Shown one piece after another: positions 43,850 to 53,243 of a DNA stretch of 64,000 nucleotides; position 1 is the first letter of the stretch; each line of letters opens with the position of its first letter. The stretch is taken from positions 55,561-119,560 of the forward strand of contig NZ_BDBF01000028.1 in assembly GCF_001612845.1 (NCBI RefSeq). Direction: 5' to 3'. Both the position numbers and the translations under genes were made by a program. The notes below the pieces were generated by a model. The model saw only the letters and a list, made by a program, of their open reading frames with translations. It was not told where the DNA came from and did no database searches. The DNA comes from Nocardia elegans NBRC 108235 (lineage in GTDB: Bacteria; Actinomycetota; Actinomycetes; Mycobacteriales; Mycobacteriaceae).

Positions 43850-44368
43850 GTCGGTCCATCCTCGAGTCGACTACACGCGGGCGAACTCGGTGGCCAGGGA
43901 GCTTCAGTCTCAGCATCTTTCTGGCAAACTCGAGCTTAACGGCGTTTTTCGTGCCGTGACAAGCAGCCGCTGCGGCACCGGCGGCCGGGTGTCCGGTCGA
44001 GTTTGCTGAGGCGGAAATCGTTCTGCGCAGGTAGCGGCCATTTTTCGGCGCCCCGCGGAGTGCGCCGAAGATCAACGGGGACAGGCGTTCAGGGCACTTT
44101 CATCGCCGCCGGATGCCCTCTTCTTCGCAGATGGCGTGGGTCGGAAATGTCGACCCGAGGCGGCCGCCGTCCCGTGCATCCGCAGTGCCGCGCCGATGTC
44201 GCGTCCAGCCCGAAATGTTCGGCGAATCAGGTTGCTACGCACGCCATTTCGAAGCGAGATGGCGGTCGGCATCCCTGCTGTGCCGCCTCCTCGCGCCGAA
44301 ACACGCGTGGCCCCGGCACCGCACTGTGCTGGAGCCACGCGGAGGCCGACGATCTCGGCCGATCTCGG
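43850..44368. other. 519-bp region without a convincing gene
   Basis: I find no open frame with a ribosome site and a plausible product on either strand here. The only structure seen is a weak stem, ACGGC-N9-GCCGT, around 43939-43957. The region separates the minus-strand MFS gene end from the minus-strand small gene. Confidence 0.5.
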
Positions 44369-47065
44369 TCAGTCCCGGTCGTATGCCGGTTCCGAGGGGT
44401 CCGGTTCGGTGACTTCGCTGCCGGAGGGCAGGTCGTAGCCGAGCCGCACATCGTGTTCGACCGCGCCGCCGGCGACCTCGACCCGGCCCTCGCGCGGCGG
44501 GTAGCCACGAACCACCACGGTGTGGGTGCCTTCGGTCAGGTCGGTCACGGTGTAGCGGCCGTCGCCGTCGGTGCGGGCGGTGCCGAGTACCGCGCCGGTC
44601 TCGTCGAGCACCGTGACCAGGGCGTCGGGCACCGCCCGGTCGCCGGCCCGGACCGCGCCGGTGAGCACGGCCAGCGGGGTCAGTTCCACATCGTGGTGCA
44701 GGACGCCGCTGTCGGGCACGGTCAGCGTCATGGCGGCCGGGCGCAGATGCGCGGCCACCGCGACGAGTGTGTAGGTGCCGCCCACGACACCCGAGCACAG
44801 GTATCCGCCGTCGGCATCGGTGACCGCCGCGCCGACGACCTGGCCACGCAGATCGGTGAGAGTGACGGTCGCGTCGGGAACCGCCCGGCCCGCCGCGCGG
44901 ACGAAGCCGGACAACTCACCCGAACCGTGCAGTGTGACGTCGAGGCGTTGCGGCCGGCCGTCGACCGAGACGGTGACCGCGGTCGGCTGCTGTCCGCGGG
45001 CCGACACGATCAGCACGTAGCTGCCGGGGGCCGGCGGAGCGATCACGTAGCCGCCCTGCGGATCACCGGTGGCCCGCGAGACCTGATGTCCCTGCTGATC
45101 GATGAGCGTCAGCGCCACACCGTCGAGCGGATGACCGTCGGTGCGCAGCACGCGTCCGGTGATCGAACGCTGGGACCGGGCGGGCGGAGCCGCCGCGGAC
45201 ATCACCGCGGTGGCCGCGAGCGCGTGGCGACCGGCGGATACGGCATGCCCGTTGGCGGCCGGCCGGCCGGTTTCGGCCTCGGCGTCCGCATCGGTGACCA
45301 GACCGGCGGCGGCCGCTTCGGCCAGTTCCTGCGCCTCGTGTTCGACGTAGTCGCCGCGGGCGAACCAGGACGCGATCGAACCGAGCAGCATCATCACCGC
45401 GGCGGCGAGAAACACCACCACCAAGCCCGAGTGGAACGGGTCGGAGATCAGGTGCGGGAAGAACTCCTGGCCGGTCAGCACATCGGAGTGCACCCCCGGC
45501 TTGTCCAATGTGCCGCTCGGGCCGAGCAATTCCTTGAACGGGTTGTAGCCGAGGAAGGTCGCGAACAGGCTGCCGACCGGCGGCATATCCGCGATGTGTC
45601 CCGCGACGTCGGCGGGGACGCCCTGGTCCTTCAGCCCGGAATTCATCGCGCCGGGCAGGGTGCCGGACAGGCCGACGATCATCAGCGAGAAGAAGATGCC
45701 GATCGACAGCGCCATACCGCCGTTCATCAGCGTCGCGCGCATACCGGAGGCGACGCCGCGCTGCGAGGCCGGGACCGCCGACATGACCTCGGCGGTGTTC
45801 GGCGAGGTGAAAATGCCCATGCCGAGGCCGTTGAGCAGGATGATCAGGGCGAACAGCCAGTAGTTGAAGTTCACCGGGATCACGATCAGCAGGACGAAGG
45901 TGATCGCGGCGAGCAACAGGCCACCGGTGGCGAACAACCGCCCGCCGAAACGGTCGCTCAGATAGCCGGACAGCGGTCCCGAGACCAGGAAGCCGATGGT
46001 CAGCGGCAGCATGTAGATACCGGCCCACAGCGGCGTCGATTCGAAGTCGAAGCCGTGCAGCGGCAGCCAGATTCCCTGCAACCAGATGATGAGCATGAAC
46101 TGCAGGCCGCCGCGGCTGATCGAGGCCATCAGACTCGCGAAACTGCCCAGCGCGAAGGTCCGGTTGCGGAACAGGCTCAGGTGGAACATGGGCTGGCGCG
46201 ACTTCGCCTCGATGACGCAGAACAGCACGAGCAGGGCGATGCCGCCGATGACTCCGGTCAGCACCCACGGGTTGCCCCAGCCGGTCTTGGAGTCGCCGTA
46301 GGGCTGGATGCCGTAGGTGATACCGGCCAGCAGCGCCGTCAGGCCGAGGGCGAAGGTGACGGTACCCGGGATGTCGAGCGACCCGGGCGTGCGTGCGCCG
46401 TTGTCGCGCAGCGACTTGTAGGACCAGATGGTGCCGAGGATGCCGAACGGCACGCTGACCCAGAAGATGGCCTTCCAGTCCCATTCGGCCAGCAGACCGC
46501 CGATCAGCAGACCCAGGAACGAACCGGCCACGGCCGCGACCTGGTTGATGCCCAGAGCCATGCCGCGCTGCCTGGCCGGGAAGGCGTCGGTGAGGATGGC
46601 CGTCGAATTGGCCATCAGCATCGCGCCGCCGACACCTTGCGCCACACGCCAGGCGATCAGCCATATCGCACCGCCGCCGAGATCGAACGGATCGAACGAC
46701 AGCGCTATCGCGCAGACGGTGAATATGACGAAGCCGAGGTTGTAGATGCGCACTCGGCCGAACATGTCGCCGAGGCGGCCGAACATCACCACGAGCACCG
46801 CGGAGGTGAGCATGAAGCCCATCAGCATCCACAGCAGGTAGCTGACGTTGGCGGGTTCGAGCGGATTGAGGTGGATCCCGCGGAAGATCGCCGGCAGGGA
46901 GATGATCACGATCGACGAGTTGATCGTGACCATCAACATGCCGAGGGTCGTATTCGACAGTGCCACCCACTTGTAGTGCGGGTGGTCGTGATCTACCCGG
47001 AGCCGGCGGCCGACGGTCTGGATGTCGGAGGTATCCAGGTCCTCGGCGGGTTGGGCGGAAGCCAA
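44369..47065 (-). CDS. DHA2-family MFS drug transporter fused to three carboxypeptidase-regulatory-like repeats
   Basis: The 898-residue protein has a DHA2 (EmrB/QacA-type) efflux body in residues ~30-590: GRLGDMFGRVRIYN (motif A), the WRVAQGVGGAMLMANST motif and many hydrophobic helices (14 is usual in the family). After an Ala/Glu-rich linker come three repeats of about 82 residues (~629-710, 711-793, 794-880), each like ITGRVLRTDGHPLDGVALTL...TGDPQGGYVI...PGSYVLIV. These are the beta-sandwich CarboxypepD_reg/SdrD-B type. Start is a TTG behind GGGAGA. A promoter with an operator in its spacer lies upstream, so drug-responsive repression is likely. Divergent from the desaturase gene. Confidence 0.93.
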   Translation of the reverse strand: MASAQPAEDLDTSDIQTVGRRLRVDHDHPHYKWVALSNTTLGMLMVTINSSIVIISLPAIFRGIHLNPLEPANVSYLLWMLMGFMLTSAVLVVMFGRLGDMFGRVRIYNLGFVIFTVCAIALSFDPFDLGGGAIWLIAWRVAQGVGGAMLMANSTAILTDAFPARQRGMALGINQVAAVAGSFLGLLIGGLLAEWDWKAIFWVSVPFGILGTIWSYKSLRDNGARTPGSLDIPGTVTFALGLTALLAGITYGIQPYGDSKTGWGNPWVLTGVIGGIALLVLFCVIEAKSRQPMFHLSLFRNRTFALGSFASLMASISRGGLQFMLIIWLQGIWLPLHGFDFESTPLWAGIYMLPLTIGFLVSGPLSGYLSDRFGGRLFATGGLLLAAITFVLLIVIPVNFNYWLFALIILLNGLGMGIFTSPNTAEVMSAVPASQRGVASGMRATLMNGGMALSIGIFFSLMIVGLSGTLPGAMNSGLKDQGVPADVAGHIADMPPVGSLFATFLGYNPFKELLGPSGTLDKPGVHSDVLTGQEFFPHLISDPFHSGLVVVFLAAAVMMLLGSIASWFARGDYVEHEAQELAEAAAAGLVTDADAEAETGRPAANGHAVSAGRHALAATAVMSAAAPPARSQRSITGRVLRTDGHPLDGVALTLIDQQGHQVSRATGDPQGGYVIAPPAPGSYVLIVSARGQQPTAVTVSVDGRPQRLDVTLHGSGELSGFVRAAGRAVPDATVTLTDLRGQVVGAAVTDADGGYLCSGVVGGTYTLVAVAAHLRPAAMTLTVPDSGVLHHDVELTPLAVLTGAVRAGDRAVPDALVTVLDETGAVLGTARTDGDGRYTVTDLTEGTHTVVVRGYPPREGRVEVAGGAVEHDVRLGYDLPSGSEVTEPDPSEPAYDRD

Positions 47066-47108
47066 GTTCTCTCCCTCATCGACAGGAAAACGGAATGGGT
47101 CTCCAAAT

Positions 47109-47137
47109 AATATAGTTGCGATGGCTAACTAATTGAA
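47109..47137 (-). promoter_or_regulatory. Repressible promoter of the MFS fusion gene
   Basis: On the minus strand TTCAAT (47132-47137) and TATATT (47109-47114) are spaced by exactly 17 bp. An inverted repeat, TAGTT-N9-AACTA (47113-47117, 47127-47131), fills that spacer. A bound TetR/MarR-type repressor would block polymerase. The regulator gene is not in the neighbourhood. Confidence 0.6.
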
Positions 47138-47352
47138 GAGGAGTATGTCACGTCCGAATTGTCCGGACTCTAGGTTTGATTCGGCGGGCATGTAATCGGT
47201 GTGCGACGTGATCGGCGCGCTCGAACCGGGGACACAGCGGCGGAAACTTCCGGCAACCACAGGTCGACGGGTAGCGTATCGCCGCGCAACACTGCTCTCG
47301 GATCGCCCTTGTGTGTCGTAAACCCGATGGTTACCTTCTCGAAAGGAATTGC

Positions 47353-48315
47353 ATGCCAAAGGATTTGACGCAGTTGCAGTTGCTCACCGAACTGGAGCCG
47401 GTCGTCGCGGACCAATTGGACCGGCATCTGGCCACCGCCAAGGAATGGCATCCGCACGATTATGTGCCGTGGGACGAAGGCCGCAATTTCGCCGCACTCG
47501 GCGGTGTCGATTGGGATCCCGAACAGTCTCGTCTGTCGGAGGTGGCGAAGGTCGCCATGATCACCAATCTGCTCACCGAGGACAATCTGCCCTCCTATCA
47601 CCGGACCATCAGCGAGCATTTCTCCCGCGACGGCGCCTGGGGCACCTGGGTCGGGCGGTGGACCGCCGAGGAGAACCGTCACGCCATCGCCATGCGCGAT
47701 TATCTGGTGGTCACCCGCGGGGTCGACCCGGTGGCGCTGGAGCAGGACCGGATGGTGCACATGACGCGCGGCGTGCACGCGCCCGAGTACTTCCACGGCA
47801 TGCTCGACCAGGTCGTCTACGTGACGTTCCAAGAGCTGGCCACTCGCATCAGCCACCGCTCCACCGGCCGGGTGTGCGGCGATCCGATCGCCGACCACAT
47901 GCTCGCGCGGATCGCGGCCGACGAGAATCTGCACATGATCTTCTACCGGTCGATCGCGGCGGCGGCGTTCGATCTGGCGCCGGATCAGGCGATGGAATCG
48001 GTCACCGAGATCGCGAAGAATTTCGCCATGCCCGGCACCGGAATGCCGAACTGGCGGCGCAACGGTGTGCTGATGGTCAAGCACGGCATCTACGATCTGC
48101 GCCAGCATCTCGACGAGGTGCTCAACCCGGTGCTGCGGCACTGGAATGTCTTCGGCCGCACCGATTTCACCGAGCGGGGCGAGCGCGCCCGCCAGGAGCT
48201 CGCCGACTATCTCGACAAGCTCGGCCGCGACGTCGTGCGCTTCGAGGAGCAGCGGGCGCGCATCCTGGCCCGGGAGGCGGCCAAGGCGGAGAACCGGGAT
48301 CCGGCGCGGGTGTAG
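47353..48315 (+). CDS. Acyl-ACP desaturase (DesA-like, di-iron)
   Basis: The 320-residue soluble desaturase puts a double bond in acyl-ACP using a di-iron site. The two [DE]ExxH iron motifs are seen as TAEENRHAI and AADENLHMI, plus LTELEPVV and the Glu in LLTEDNLPSY. It matches the actinobacterial DesA1/DesA2 group, used in mycolate or membrane lipid synthesis. ATG 47353 has AAAGGA six bases upstream. A dedicated ferredoxin or reductase is not adjacent. It is divergent from the MFS fusion gene (287 bp). Confidence 0.94.
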   Translation: MPKDLTQLQLLTELEPVVADQLDRHLATAKEWHPHDYVPWDEGRNFAALGGVDWDPEQSRLSEVAKVAMITNLLTEDNLPSYHRTISEHFSRDGAWGTWVGRWTAEENRHAIAMRDYLVVTRGVDPVALEQDRMVHMTRGVHAPEYFHGMLDQVVYVTFQELATRISHRSTGRVCGDPIADHMLARIAADENLHMIFYRSIAAAAFDLAPDQAMESVTEIAKNFAMPGTGMPNWRRNGVLMVKHGIYDLRQHLDEVLNPVLRHWNVFGRTDFTERGERARQELADYLDKLGRDVVRFEEQRARILAREAAKAENRDPARV

Positions 48316-48347
48316 CCGGGCCGGTGAAATCGGTTGGGCCGGTGAGA

Positions 48348-49052
48348 TCAGCGGGCCAAGGGTTTTCCGTGGCCCGGTATCAGCAGCCGCGGCCGGTGGG
48401 CGATCAAGGATTCCGCGGTGGTATGGGTCTGTGTCTCGTCGTGGTTGAAGACCTCGGGTAGTGCTTGGAGTCCGGTGTCGGGAAGTAGTGGATGGCCGGT
48501 GACCAGGGCGTCGCCACTGAACAGGATGCCCTCGTCGGGCATGAGGTAGGCGGTGTGGCCGGTGGTGTGCCCCGGCGTCGGGACGGCCACGATACCGCCG
48601 GGCAACTGCCGCAGGGTGTTCTCGTCGTAGGTGGTGGCGGTGGGGACGCTCATGCGGACGTGGCCGCCCAGCGCGCGCAGTGTCTGGAACACCCACCGCG
48701 GTCCACCGGGAGTGCCGAGCTGGCGGGCCATGTCCACGGGAGTGATCTGCTGCAGATATTCGCGGCGCGCGTGCGCGGCCTCGTCCGCGCCCGTGTAGAC
48801 CGGCACACCCGTGCGTTCGACCAGGGTCGGGATGGCGCCGATGTGGTCGAGGTGGGCGTGGGTCAGCAGAATCGCCACCAGATCGGCCGGTTCGTGGCCG
48901 ATCCGGCGGAGCGAGTCGAGTACCGCGCCGGTATCGCGCGGATAGCCGGCGTCGACGAGGACCACGCCGGAATCGCCGGTGATCAGCGACCAGTTGACGT
49001 TGGTTCCGGCCACCACGTACACCGAATCGGCGACCTGCTCGATGGCGCTCAT
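48348..49052 (-). CDS. MBL-fold metallo-hydrolase
   Basis: The 234-residue protein has the metallo-beta-lactamase fold with a complete metal site: THAHLDHIGA (HxHxDH), the TPGHTTGHTAY histidine, the GILFSGDALV aspartate and the final IPGHG histidine. Such small MBL proteins are usually thioesterases, lactonases or glyoxalase-II-like enzymes; the substrate cannot be read. ATG is preceded by GGGAGGA and overlaps (ATGA) the stop of a possible small upstream gene. Confidence 0.92.
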   Translation of the reverse strand: MSAIEQVADSVYVVAGTNVNWSLITGDSGVVLVDAGYPRDTGAVLDSLRRIGHEPADLVAILLTHAHLDHIGAIPTLVERTGVPVYTGADEAAHARREYLQQITPVDMARQLGTPGGPRWVFQTLRALGGHVRMSVPTATTYDENTLRQLPGGIVAVPTPGHTTGHTAYLMPDEGILFSGDALVTGHPLLPDTGLQALPEVFNHDETQTHTTAESLIAHRPRLLIPGHGKPLAR

Positions 49053-49279
49053 GCGGCGATCCTCCCGCGCTCGTGCTGTTCACCGGCCGGCCGCGACCGG
49101 CCGGCGGCGGTCTTCTCCCGCGTCCGCGCGCTCGGCGAGCGCGGGACGACTGCGGTGTCGGGTGCCGCGTTGCGGCGGAGTGTGGTGACCCGGTGCTGCG
49201 GGTCGCCGAGGTCGAAGTGGTTCTGCACACCGGCGATGGTGGTTGTGGTTGCCGCATCGCGCAACCGCGCACCGCTCAC
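49049..49279 (-). CDS. Possible small gene upstream of MBL-fold hydrolase
   Basis: A 76-residue frame runs from GTG 49279 (GGAG eight bases upstream) to a stop that overlaps the MBL start by 4 nt (ATGA). Codon third positions are GC-rich as in real genes. The product is basic (LRDAATTTTIAGVQNHFDLG; RVTTLRRNAAPDTAVVPRS) and unrecognised. It fills the only gap between the MBL and GH65 genes, so it may be real, but chance cannot be excluded. Confidence 0.35.
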   Translation of the reverse strand: MSGARLRDAATTTTIAGVQNHFDLGDPQHRVTTLRRNAAPDTAVVPRSPSARTREKTAAGRSRPAGEQHERGRIAA

Positions 49280-49338
49280 CTGGGCCGCTCCGTCGCGAGG
49301 GGCCCGCCGGTGGCGCTGTCGCACATCCGCTGTACGTC

Positions 49339-51675
49339 TCAGCACGCGGCGCGGGTGGGGATCGAAAGGGGTTGTCCGGGAACCAGTTCGACGGGGCCGC
49401 CCGGCGTCTGCAGGGTGATCGGGTCGCCCGAGATGAGGGTCAGCGTGGTGTTCGCGGGCGTGATGTGAACGGTCGCCCGGGTGGCGCCGATCGCCAGGCC
49501 GCGCATGGTCAGGCCGTCGGGGAAGCCGCCGGGCAGCATCGGATCGATGGACGGGCCGCTCTCGGTCCAGCGCAATCCGAGCGGTGCGTAGAGCAGTCCC
49601 TGCAGGAATCCCGCGGCACCGGTGACGAAGATCCACGCCGACTGCCCCTGCGCGTTGGCGCCCGACCGGTCCCCGCGCGCCTCGGCCTGGAATCCGTACG
49701 GTTCGCGGGCATACGGCTGCACGGATCGGTCCAGGTAGTACTGGGTGCGACAGGGGTCGTAGCGGGCACTGAGGATCGCGCCGACGCTGTTGCTCATATT
49801 CGGGCCGTCCGGATCGGTGCGGTCGAAGTAGTACCGCGTGGTCGCGGCCGGCGAATAGCCGGGCGCCGCATAGGTGAACGGGTAGCTGAGCAACACCGTG
49901 TCGGCCTGTTTGATCGGGGCGCCGGTGTAGCCGAGATATTCGGCGGGCACCCCCGGCGCGATATCGGGCGGCATCGCCATATGCGCTGCGATATCGGCCC
50001 AGCGCGGGTCGACGGGAAGACCGGAGAGTCCGGCGGCCCGGGCGGCGATGTCCATCGTGTTGCGCACGCCGCCGTTGGTGAGGGCGTTGTCGACCGAGAA
50101 GGTGACGTACTCGTCGGATCCGGCGGCCGGGGCGAAATGGTAGGCACCGTCGGGCATTTTCGGCCCGATCCGCGCGGTCAGGTAGTCGGCGATCGCGGTG
50201 ATCACCGGCGCGCCGCGGGTGCGCAGCCAGTCGCTGTCGCCGGTGGCCAGGTAGTACTGCCATTGGGCCAGGGCGATCTCGTTGTGCAGATGTTCCTCGG
50301 TCAGGCCGCAGCCGATCGGGGAGGCGCAGCGCTGCGCGGGCCCGTCGTCCCAGGGATACAGCGCACCGGGCAGTCCGTAGCCGCGGGCGTTGGCCCGGGC
50401 GGCGGGCAGTGCGGCGGCGCGGAAATCGACCACGGTGCGAGCCAGGTCCGGATACAGCGCCAGCAGCGTCGGGAAGATCCAGGTCTCGGCATCCCAGAAC
50501 GTCATGCCCCCGTAGTCGTCGGACGACAGTCCCGCCGGTTGCACCGACCAGCGCTCGCCCGCGCGCACGCTGGCCAGAACGGAATACAGCGCGGCGCGGA
50601 TCCATCGGGTGTAGTCGGTGCGCCCCGGAGTCTCGATGGCGGGCTGCCACAACCGATCCCACTGCGCGGCGTGGGCGGAATGCGTGGCGTCGAACCCCTG
50701 GGCGCGGCCCGATTCGGCCGCGGCGGTGGCGGCGGCCAGGGGATCGGATCCGTAGTCGGTGGAGGAGATGCCGGTGTAGGCGGTGAAGGTGTAGCTGTCG
50801 TTCCCGGTGACGGGCAGCAGATAGCGGATCCCGTCGGCGCCGGGCAGCGCGGTGCCCGCGGCCTGCGGCGGGGAATCGACGGACGACACCACGAATGCCG
50901 TATCGGAGGTTCCCTCGGCGCGGACTCCCGACACCGTGCGTCCGCTGCTCGGATCGGCCGTCGTCGTCACCGGGACGACCCGCCGCGCCGCCGCGCCGTC
51001 GATCCGGTCGACGACCGCGAGCTCGCCCGGGCGCTCGGGTGTGACGGTCAGTTTCTGCACCGCGAGATCCGGCCGGTCGCGGGAGACGAAGGTGTCGTAG
51101 CGAAGCCGCAGCCGATGCTCGGGATCCGGTGTCCAGTCGGCCCGGGTGGTCACCGTCGCGGTGCGGTAGTCCAGCGTCTGCCGGTAGTCGTGCACGGTCG
51201 CCGGGTCCACGTCCGCGTCGTAGCGGTGACCGTCGACTTCGACGGCCAGCCCCGTCCACGCAGGCAGCGCCGCGATCACCTGGGTGTACTGCGGCGACCG
51301 GAGGTATTCCGGTGACAGTGCGGCCTGCGCGTAGAAGCCCGCCAAATACGTTCCGGTATAACGGGATTGCTGCAGCGGGAAGGAGGTCCGCGCCGCGTCG
51401 CCGTAGTCGTGGTAGCCGCCGCCGCTGGGCGGCAGCACCGTCCCGATCCGGCCGTTGCCCAGATATGGCGCGGTATGGAAATCGCCGGGTGCGAACGATT
51501 CCGCTGTCGAGGACCACAGCTCGTCCGCCGGGATCGCGGTGGCCACCGGTGGCGGTGCGGCCACCACACCGAGGACGACGATCACTACCGGCCACAAGCG
51601 CCGACGCCGCGCAGCGGGCGTCCTTCGGATCGGGCTCACCCCGACGATCGTCGGAACCGGCCGTCGCGTGGTCAA
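49339..51675 (-). CDS. Secreted GH65-family glycosidase (acid-trehalase-like)
   Basis: The 778-residue protein has a signal peptide (RRRLWPVVIVVLGVVAA), an N-terminal beta-sandwich with APYLGNGRIG, and an (alpha/alpha)6 barrel. The barrel shows MTFWDAETWIFP, a GH65 hallmark, and GSDEYVTFSVDNALTN, where the Glu is the likely general acid. In the family, phosphorylases are cytoplasmic and secreted members are acid trehalases or related hydrolases. An outer-surface role in recycling trehalose freed from mycolate transfer is plausible. The first codon is a TTG at 51675; a GTG at 51639 also fits. No operon partner apart from the small gene and the MBL gene downstream. Confidence 0.88.
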   Translation of the reverse strand: MTTRRPVPTIVGVSPIRRTPAARRRRLWPVVIVVLGVVAAPPPVATAIPADELWSSTAESFAPGDFHTAPYLGNGRIGTVLPPSGGGYHDYGDAARTSFPLQQSRYTGTYLAGFYAQAALSPEYLRSPQYTQVIAALPAWTGLAVEVDGHRYDADVDPATVHDYRQTLDYRTATVTTRADWTPDPEHRLRLRYDTFVSRDRPDLAVQKLTVTPERPGELAVVDRIDGAAARRVVPVTTTADPSSGRTVSGVRAEGTSDTAFVVSSVDSPPQAAGTALPGADGIRYLLPVTGNDSYTFTAYTGISSTDYGSDPLAAATAAAESGRAQGFDATHSAHAAQWDRLWQPAIETPGRTDYTRWIRAALYSVLASVRAGERWSVQPAGLSSDDYGGMTFWDAETWIFPTLLALYPDLARTVVDFRAAALPAARANARGYGLPGALYPWDDGPAQRCASPIGCGLTEEHLHNEIALAQWQYYLATGDSDWLRTRGAPVITAIADYLTARIGPKMPDGAYHFAPAAGSDEYVTFSVDNALTNGGVRNTMDIAARAAGLSGLPVDPRWADIAAHMAMPPDIAPGVPAEYLGYTGAPIKQADTVLLSYPFTYAAPGYSPAATTRYYFDRTDPDGPNMSNSVGAILSARYDPCRTQYYLDRSVQPYAREPYGFQAEARGDRSGANAQGQSAWIFVTGAAGFLQGLLYAPLGLRWTESGPSIDPMLPGGFPDGLTMRGLAIGATRATVHITPANTTLTLISGDPITLQTPGGPVELVPGQPLSIPTRAAC

Positions 51676-51727
51676 CCCGACACGCGCGGCACGGTCCGAT
51701 ATCGGGCCGGAAATATCGCCCGGCGCC

Positions 51728-52531
51728 TCAGTCTTCGGAGAAGTCGATCCCGTTCGCGGAGAAGTCGATCTGGGCGGCCGCGTTGCCGACGGCGGTCACC
51801 ATGCCGGTGCCGATCGGCCCGCGGGAATCGAAAAGCGTTGCGGTGCCGACGGATACACCGTTAGCGGTGAGGTGGGTCTCGGCCCGCAGCCCGATCCGGT
51901 CGCCGACGGGCAGGCGGTCGAGTGCCACGGTGAGGTCGGCATTGATGTATCCGATGCCCCGCGACCCCCAGTTGGTCACCAGGCTGGTGGACTCGGCGGC
52001 GACCACGGCCTCCACGAACGCGCTGCGCTCCTCACCCTCGACCGCCCCCAGCGGCACCGCCCACAGGCTCTTGCGGCCGGAGTTCTGGTGGTCGCCCATC
52101 GACGTCGACCAGTCGTTGTCGCTGCGGTACCACCAATCCACCCCGGCGTCGGCGGGTGGGTCGAACGGATGCTCGGAATGCCACTCCTCGCCCGCAGGGG
52201 CCTCGGTGGCGCGCAGTTGAACCAGGCGCGCTTCCGCGACCTCGACCTCACCCTGGCGCACCGTGGCCGAGGCGATGTGGATCCGCCGCCCGGCGCGGAT
52301 CACCTCGGTGTGCACCTCGAGGGGCTGTCCCTTCGCCGCCTTGAACAGGTCGATGGTGAATCGAGCCGGCACGAAACCGGGCAGCCCGTGTTCCCGTTCG
52401 AGGGTGCGCGCGGCGGCCGCGCAGACGGCGGGGCCGCTGAGCATGTCCGCACCCCAGCGGCCGTACGCCCACTTCCGGGGCAGGTACCGACCGGCGTCGT
52501 CGACGGTGAACATGGCAGGCATATCGGTCAT
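51728..52531 (-). CDS. Acyl-CoA thioesterase-like protein, tandem hotdog
   Basis: The 267-residue protein fits the actinobacterial thioesterase family with two hotdog units: residues ~20-110 (RWGADMLSGPAVCAAAARTLE; PARFTIDLFKAA; RRIHIASATVRQGEVEVAEARL) and ~175-260 (AFVEAVVAAESTSLV; YINADLTVALDRLP). The substrate is probably an acyl-CoA. It lies 42 bp downstream of the Mce-associated gene on the same strand, at the far end of the mce operon, so it could act on imported lipid after activation. Confidence 0.85.
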   Translation of the reverse strand: MTDMPAMFTVDDAGRYLPRKWAYGRWGADMLSGPAVCAAAARTLEREHGLPGFVPARFTIDLFKAAKGQPLEVHTEVIRAGRRIHIASATVRQGEVEVAEARLVQLRATEAPAGEEWHSEHPFDPPADAGVDWWYRSDNDWSTSMGDHQNSGRKSLWAVPLGAVEGEERSAFVEAVVAAESTSLVTNWGSRGIGYINADLTVALDRLPVGDRIGLRAETHLTANGVSVGTATLFDSRGPIGTGMVTAVGNAAAQIDFSANGIDFSED

Positions 52532-52573
52532 CAGCTCATAGTGTCCTATCGCCGCCGGCGGCCTGCGGCCGAC

Positions 52574-53203
52574 TCACTTGGTGGGCAGGGCGTTTTGCAA
52601 CCCGCCGACGTCGGTGATCTTCCAGTCCGCGTTGCGGTCGATGGTGAGGGAGTAGGTCACGGTGGTGCGACCGCCGTCGGGAGTCTGCGCGCTGGTCGAT
52701 GTCACGTCCAGGTAGGCGTTGACCTTGTAGATGCCGTCCGATTCGGAGGTCACCGCGGCCGACAGCGGCGTCGCCTTCGACGTCCACTGCAGCGGGAGCA
52801 GGATCTGCTCGAGTTGCGGTGCGGTCGCGTCGAACTTCGCCGCCAGCTGCGTGGTGGTGCCGGACTTCAACCGCTCGATCCAGCTCTTCACATCGTGATA
52901 GTCGATGGTCGACGCGCCGACGGCGTACTTCGACGCGATGTCCTCGGCGTGTTTGTCGCCGGCGGCCGCGGCGTCACGATCGGACAGGGTGGAACGCGCC
53001 GAGAAGTACAGGCACCCGAACACGATGGCCACCGCCAGCAAGACGACGATCACCGCGGTGGTCACTACGGTGGAGAGCCGGACGGCGATCGTCAGCGGCG
53101 CCCGCCGCTCGGTGGCAGCCGCGGAAGACTGTGCGGCACCGGATTTTTCGTCCTGATCCGCCTCCGCCGCCCGGATGTCCTTCTCGTCTACTGCTGTGCT
53201 CAT
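52574..53203 (-). CDS. Mce-associated membrane protein
   Basis: The 209-residue protein has a charged cytoplasmic N-terminus, one membrane helix (VVTTAVIVVLLAVAIVFGCLYF, residues ~46-68 in two parts) and an outer domain of the Mas type (AVGASTIDYHDVKSWIERLKSG; YSLTIDRNADWKITDVGG). Proteins of this type stabilise or assist the Mce importer in mycobacteria. It follows mceF by 40 bp. Confidence 0.9.
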   Translation of the reverse strand: MSTAVDEKDIRAAEADQDEKSGAAQSSAAATERRAPLTIAVRLSTVVTTAVIVVLLAVAIVFGCLYFSARSTLSDRDAAAAGDKHAEDIASKYAVGASTIDYHDVKSWIERLKSGTTTQLAAKFDATAPQLEQILLPLQWTSKATPLSAAVTSESDGIYKVNAYLDVTSTSAQTPDGGRTTVTYSLTIDRNADWKITDVGGLQNALPTK

Positions 53204-53243
53204 CGGTTCGTTCCTCCTGCCGGTCGGGCTGGCTGGTACTCGG

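Noticed and set aside
43939..43957. Weak stem ACGGC/GCCGT as a terminator or small RNA
   Set aside because: Only five base pairs with a nine-base loop and no gene end nearby.
44003..47110. Open frame of about 1,035 codons on the plus strand
   Set aside because: It is antisense to the MFS fusion gene, which has clear transporter motifs; the plus-strand product is a low-complexity Arg/His/Gln/Asp sequence, as expected for a GC-rich shadow frame.
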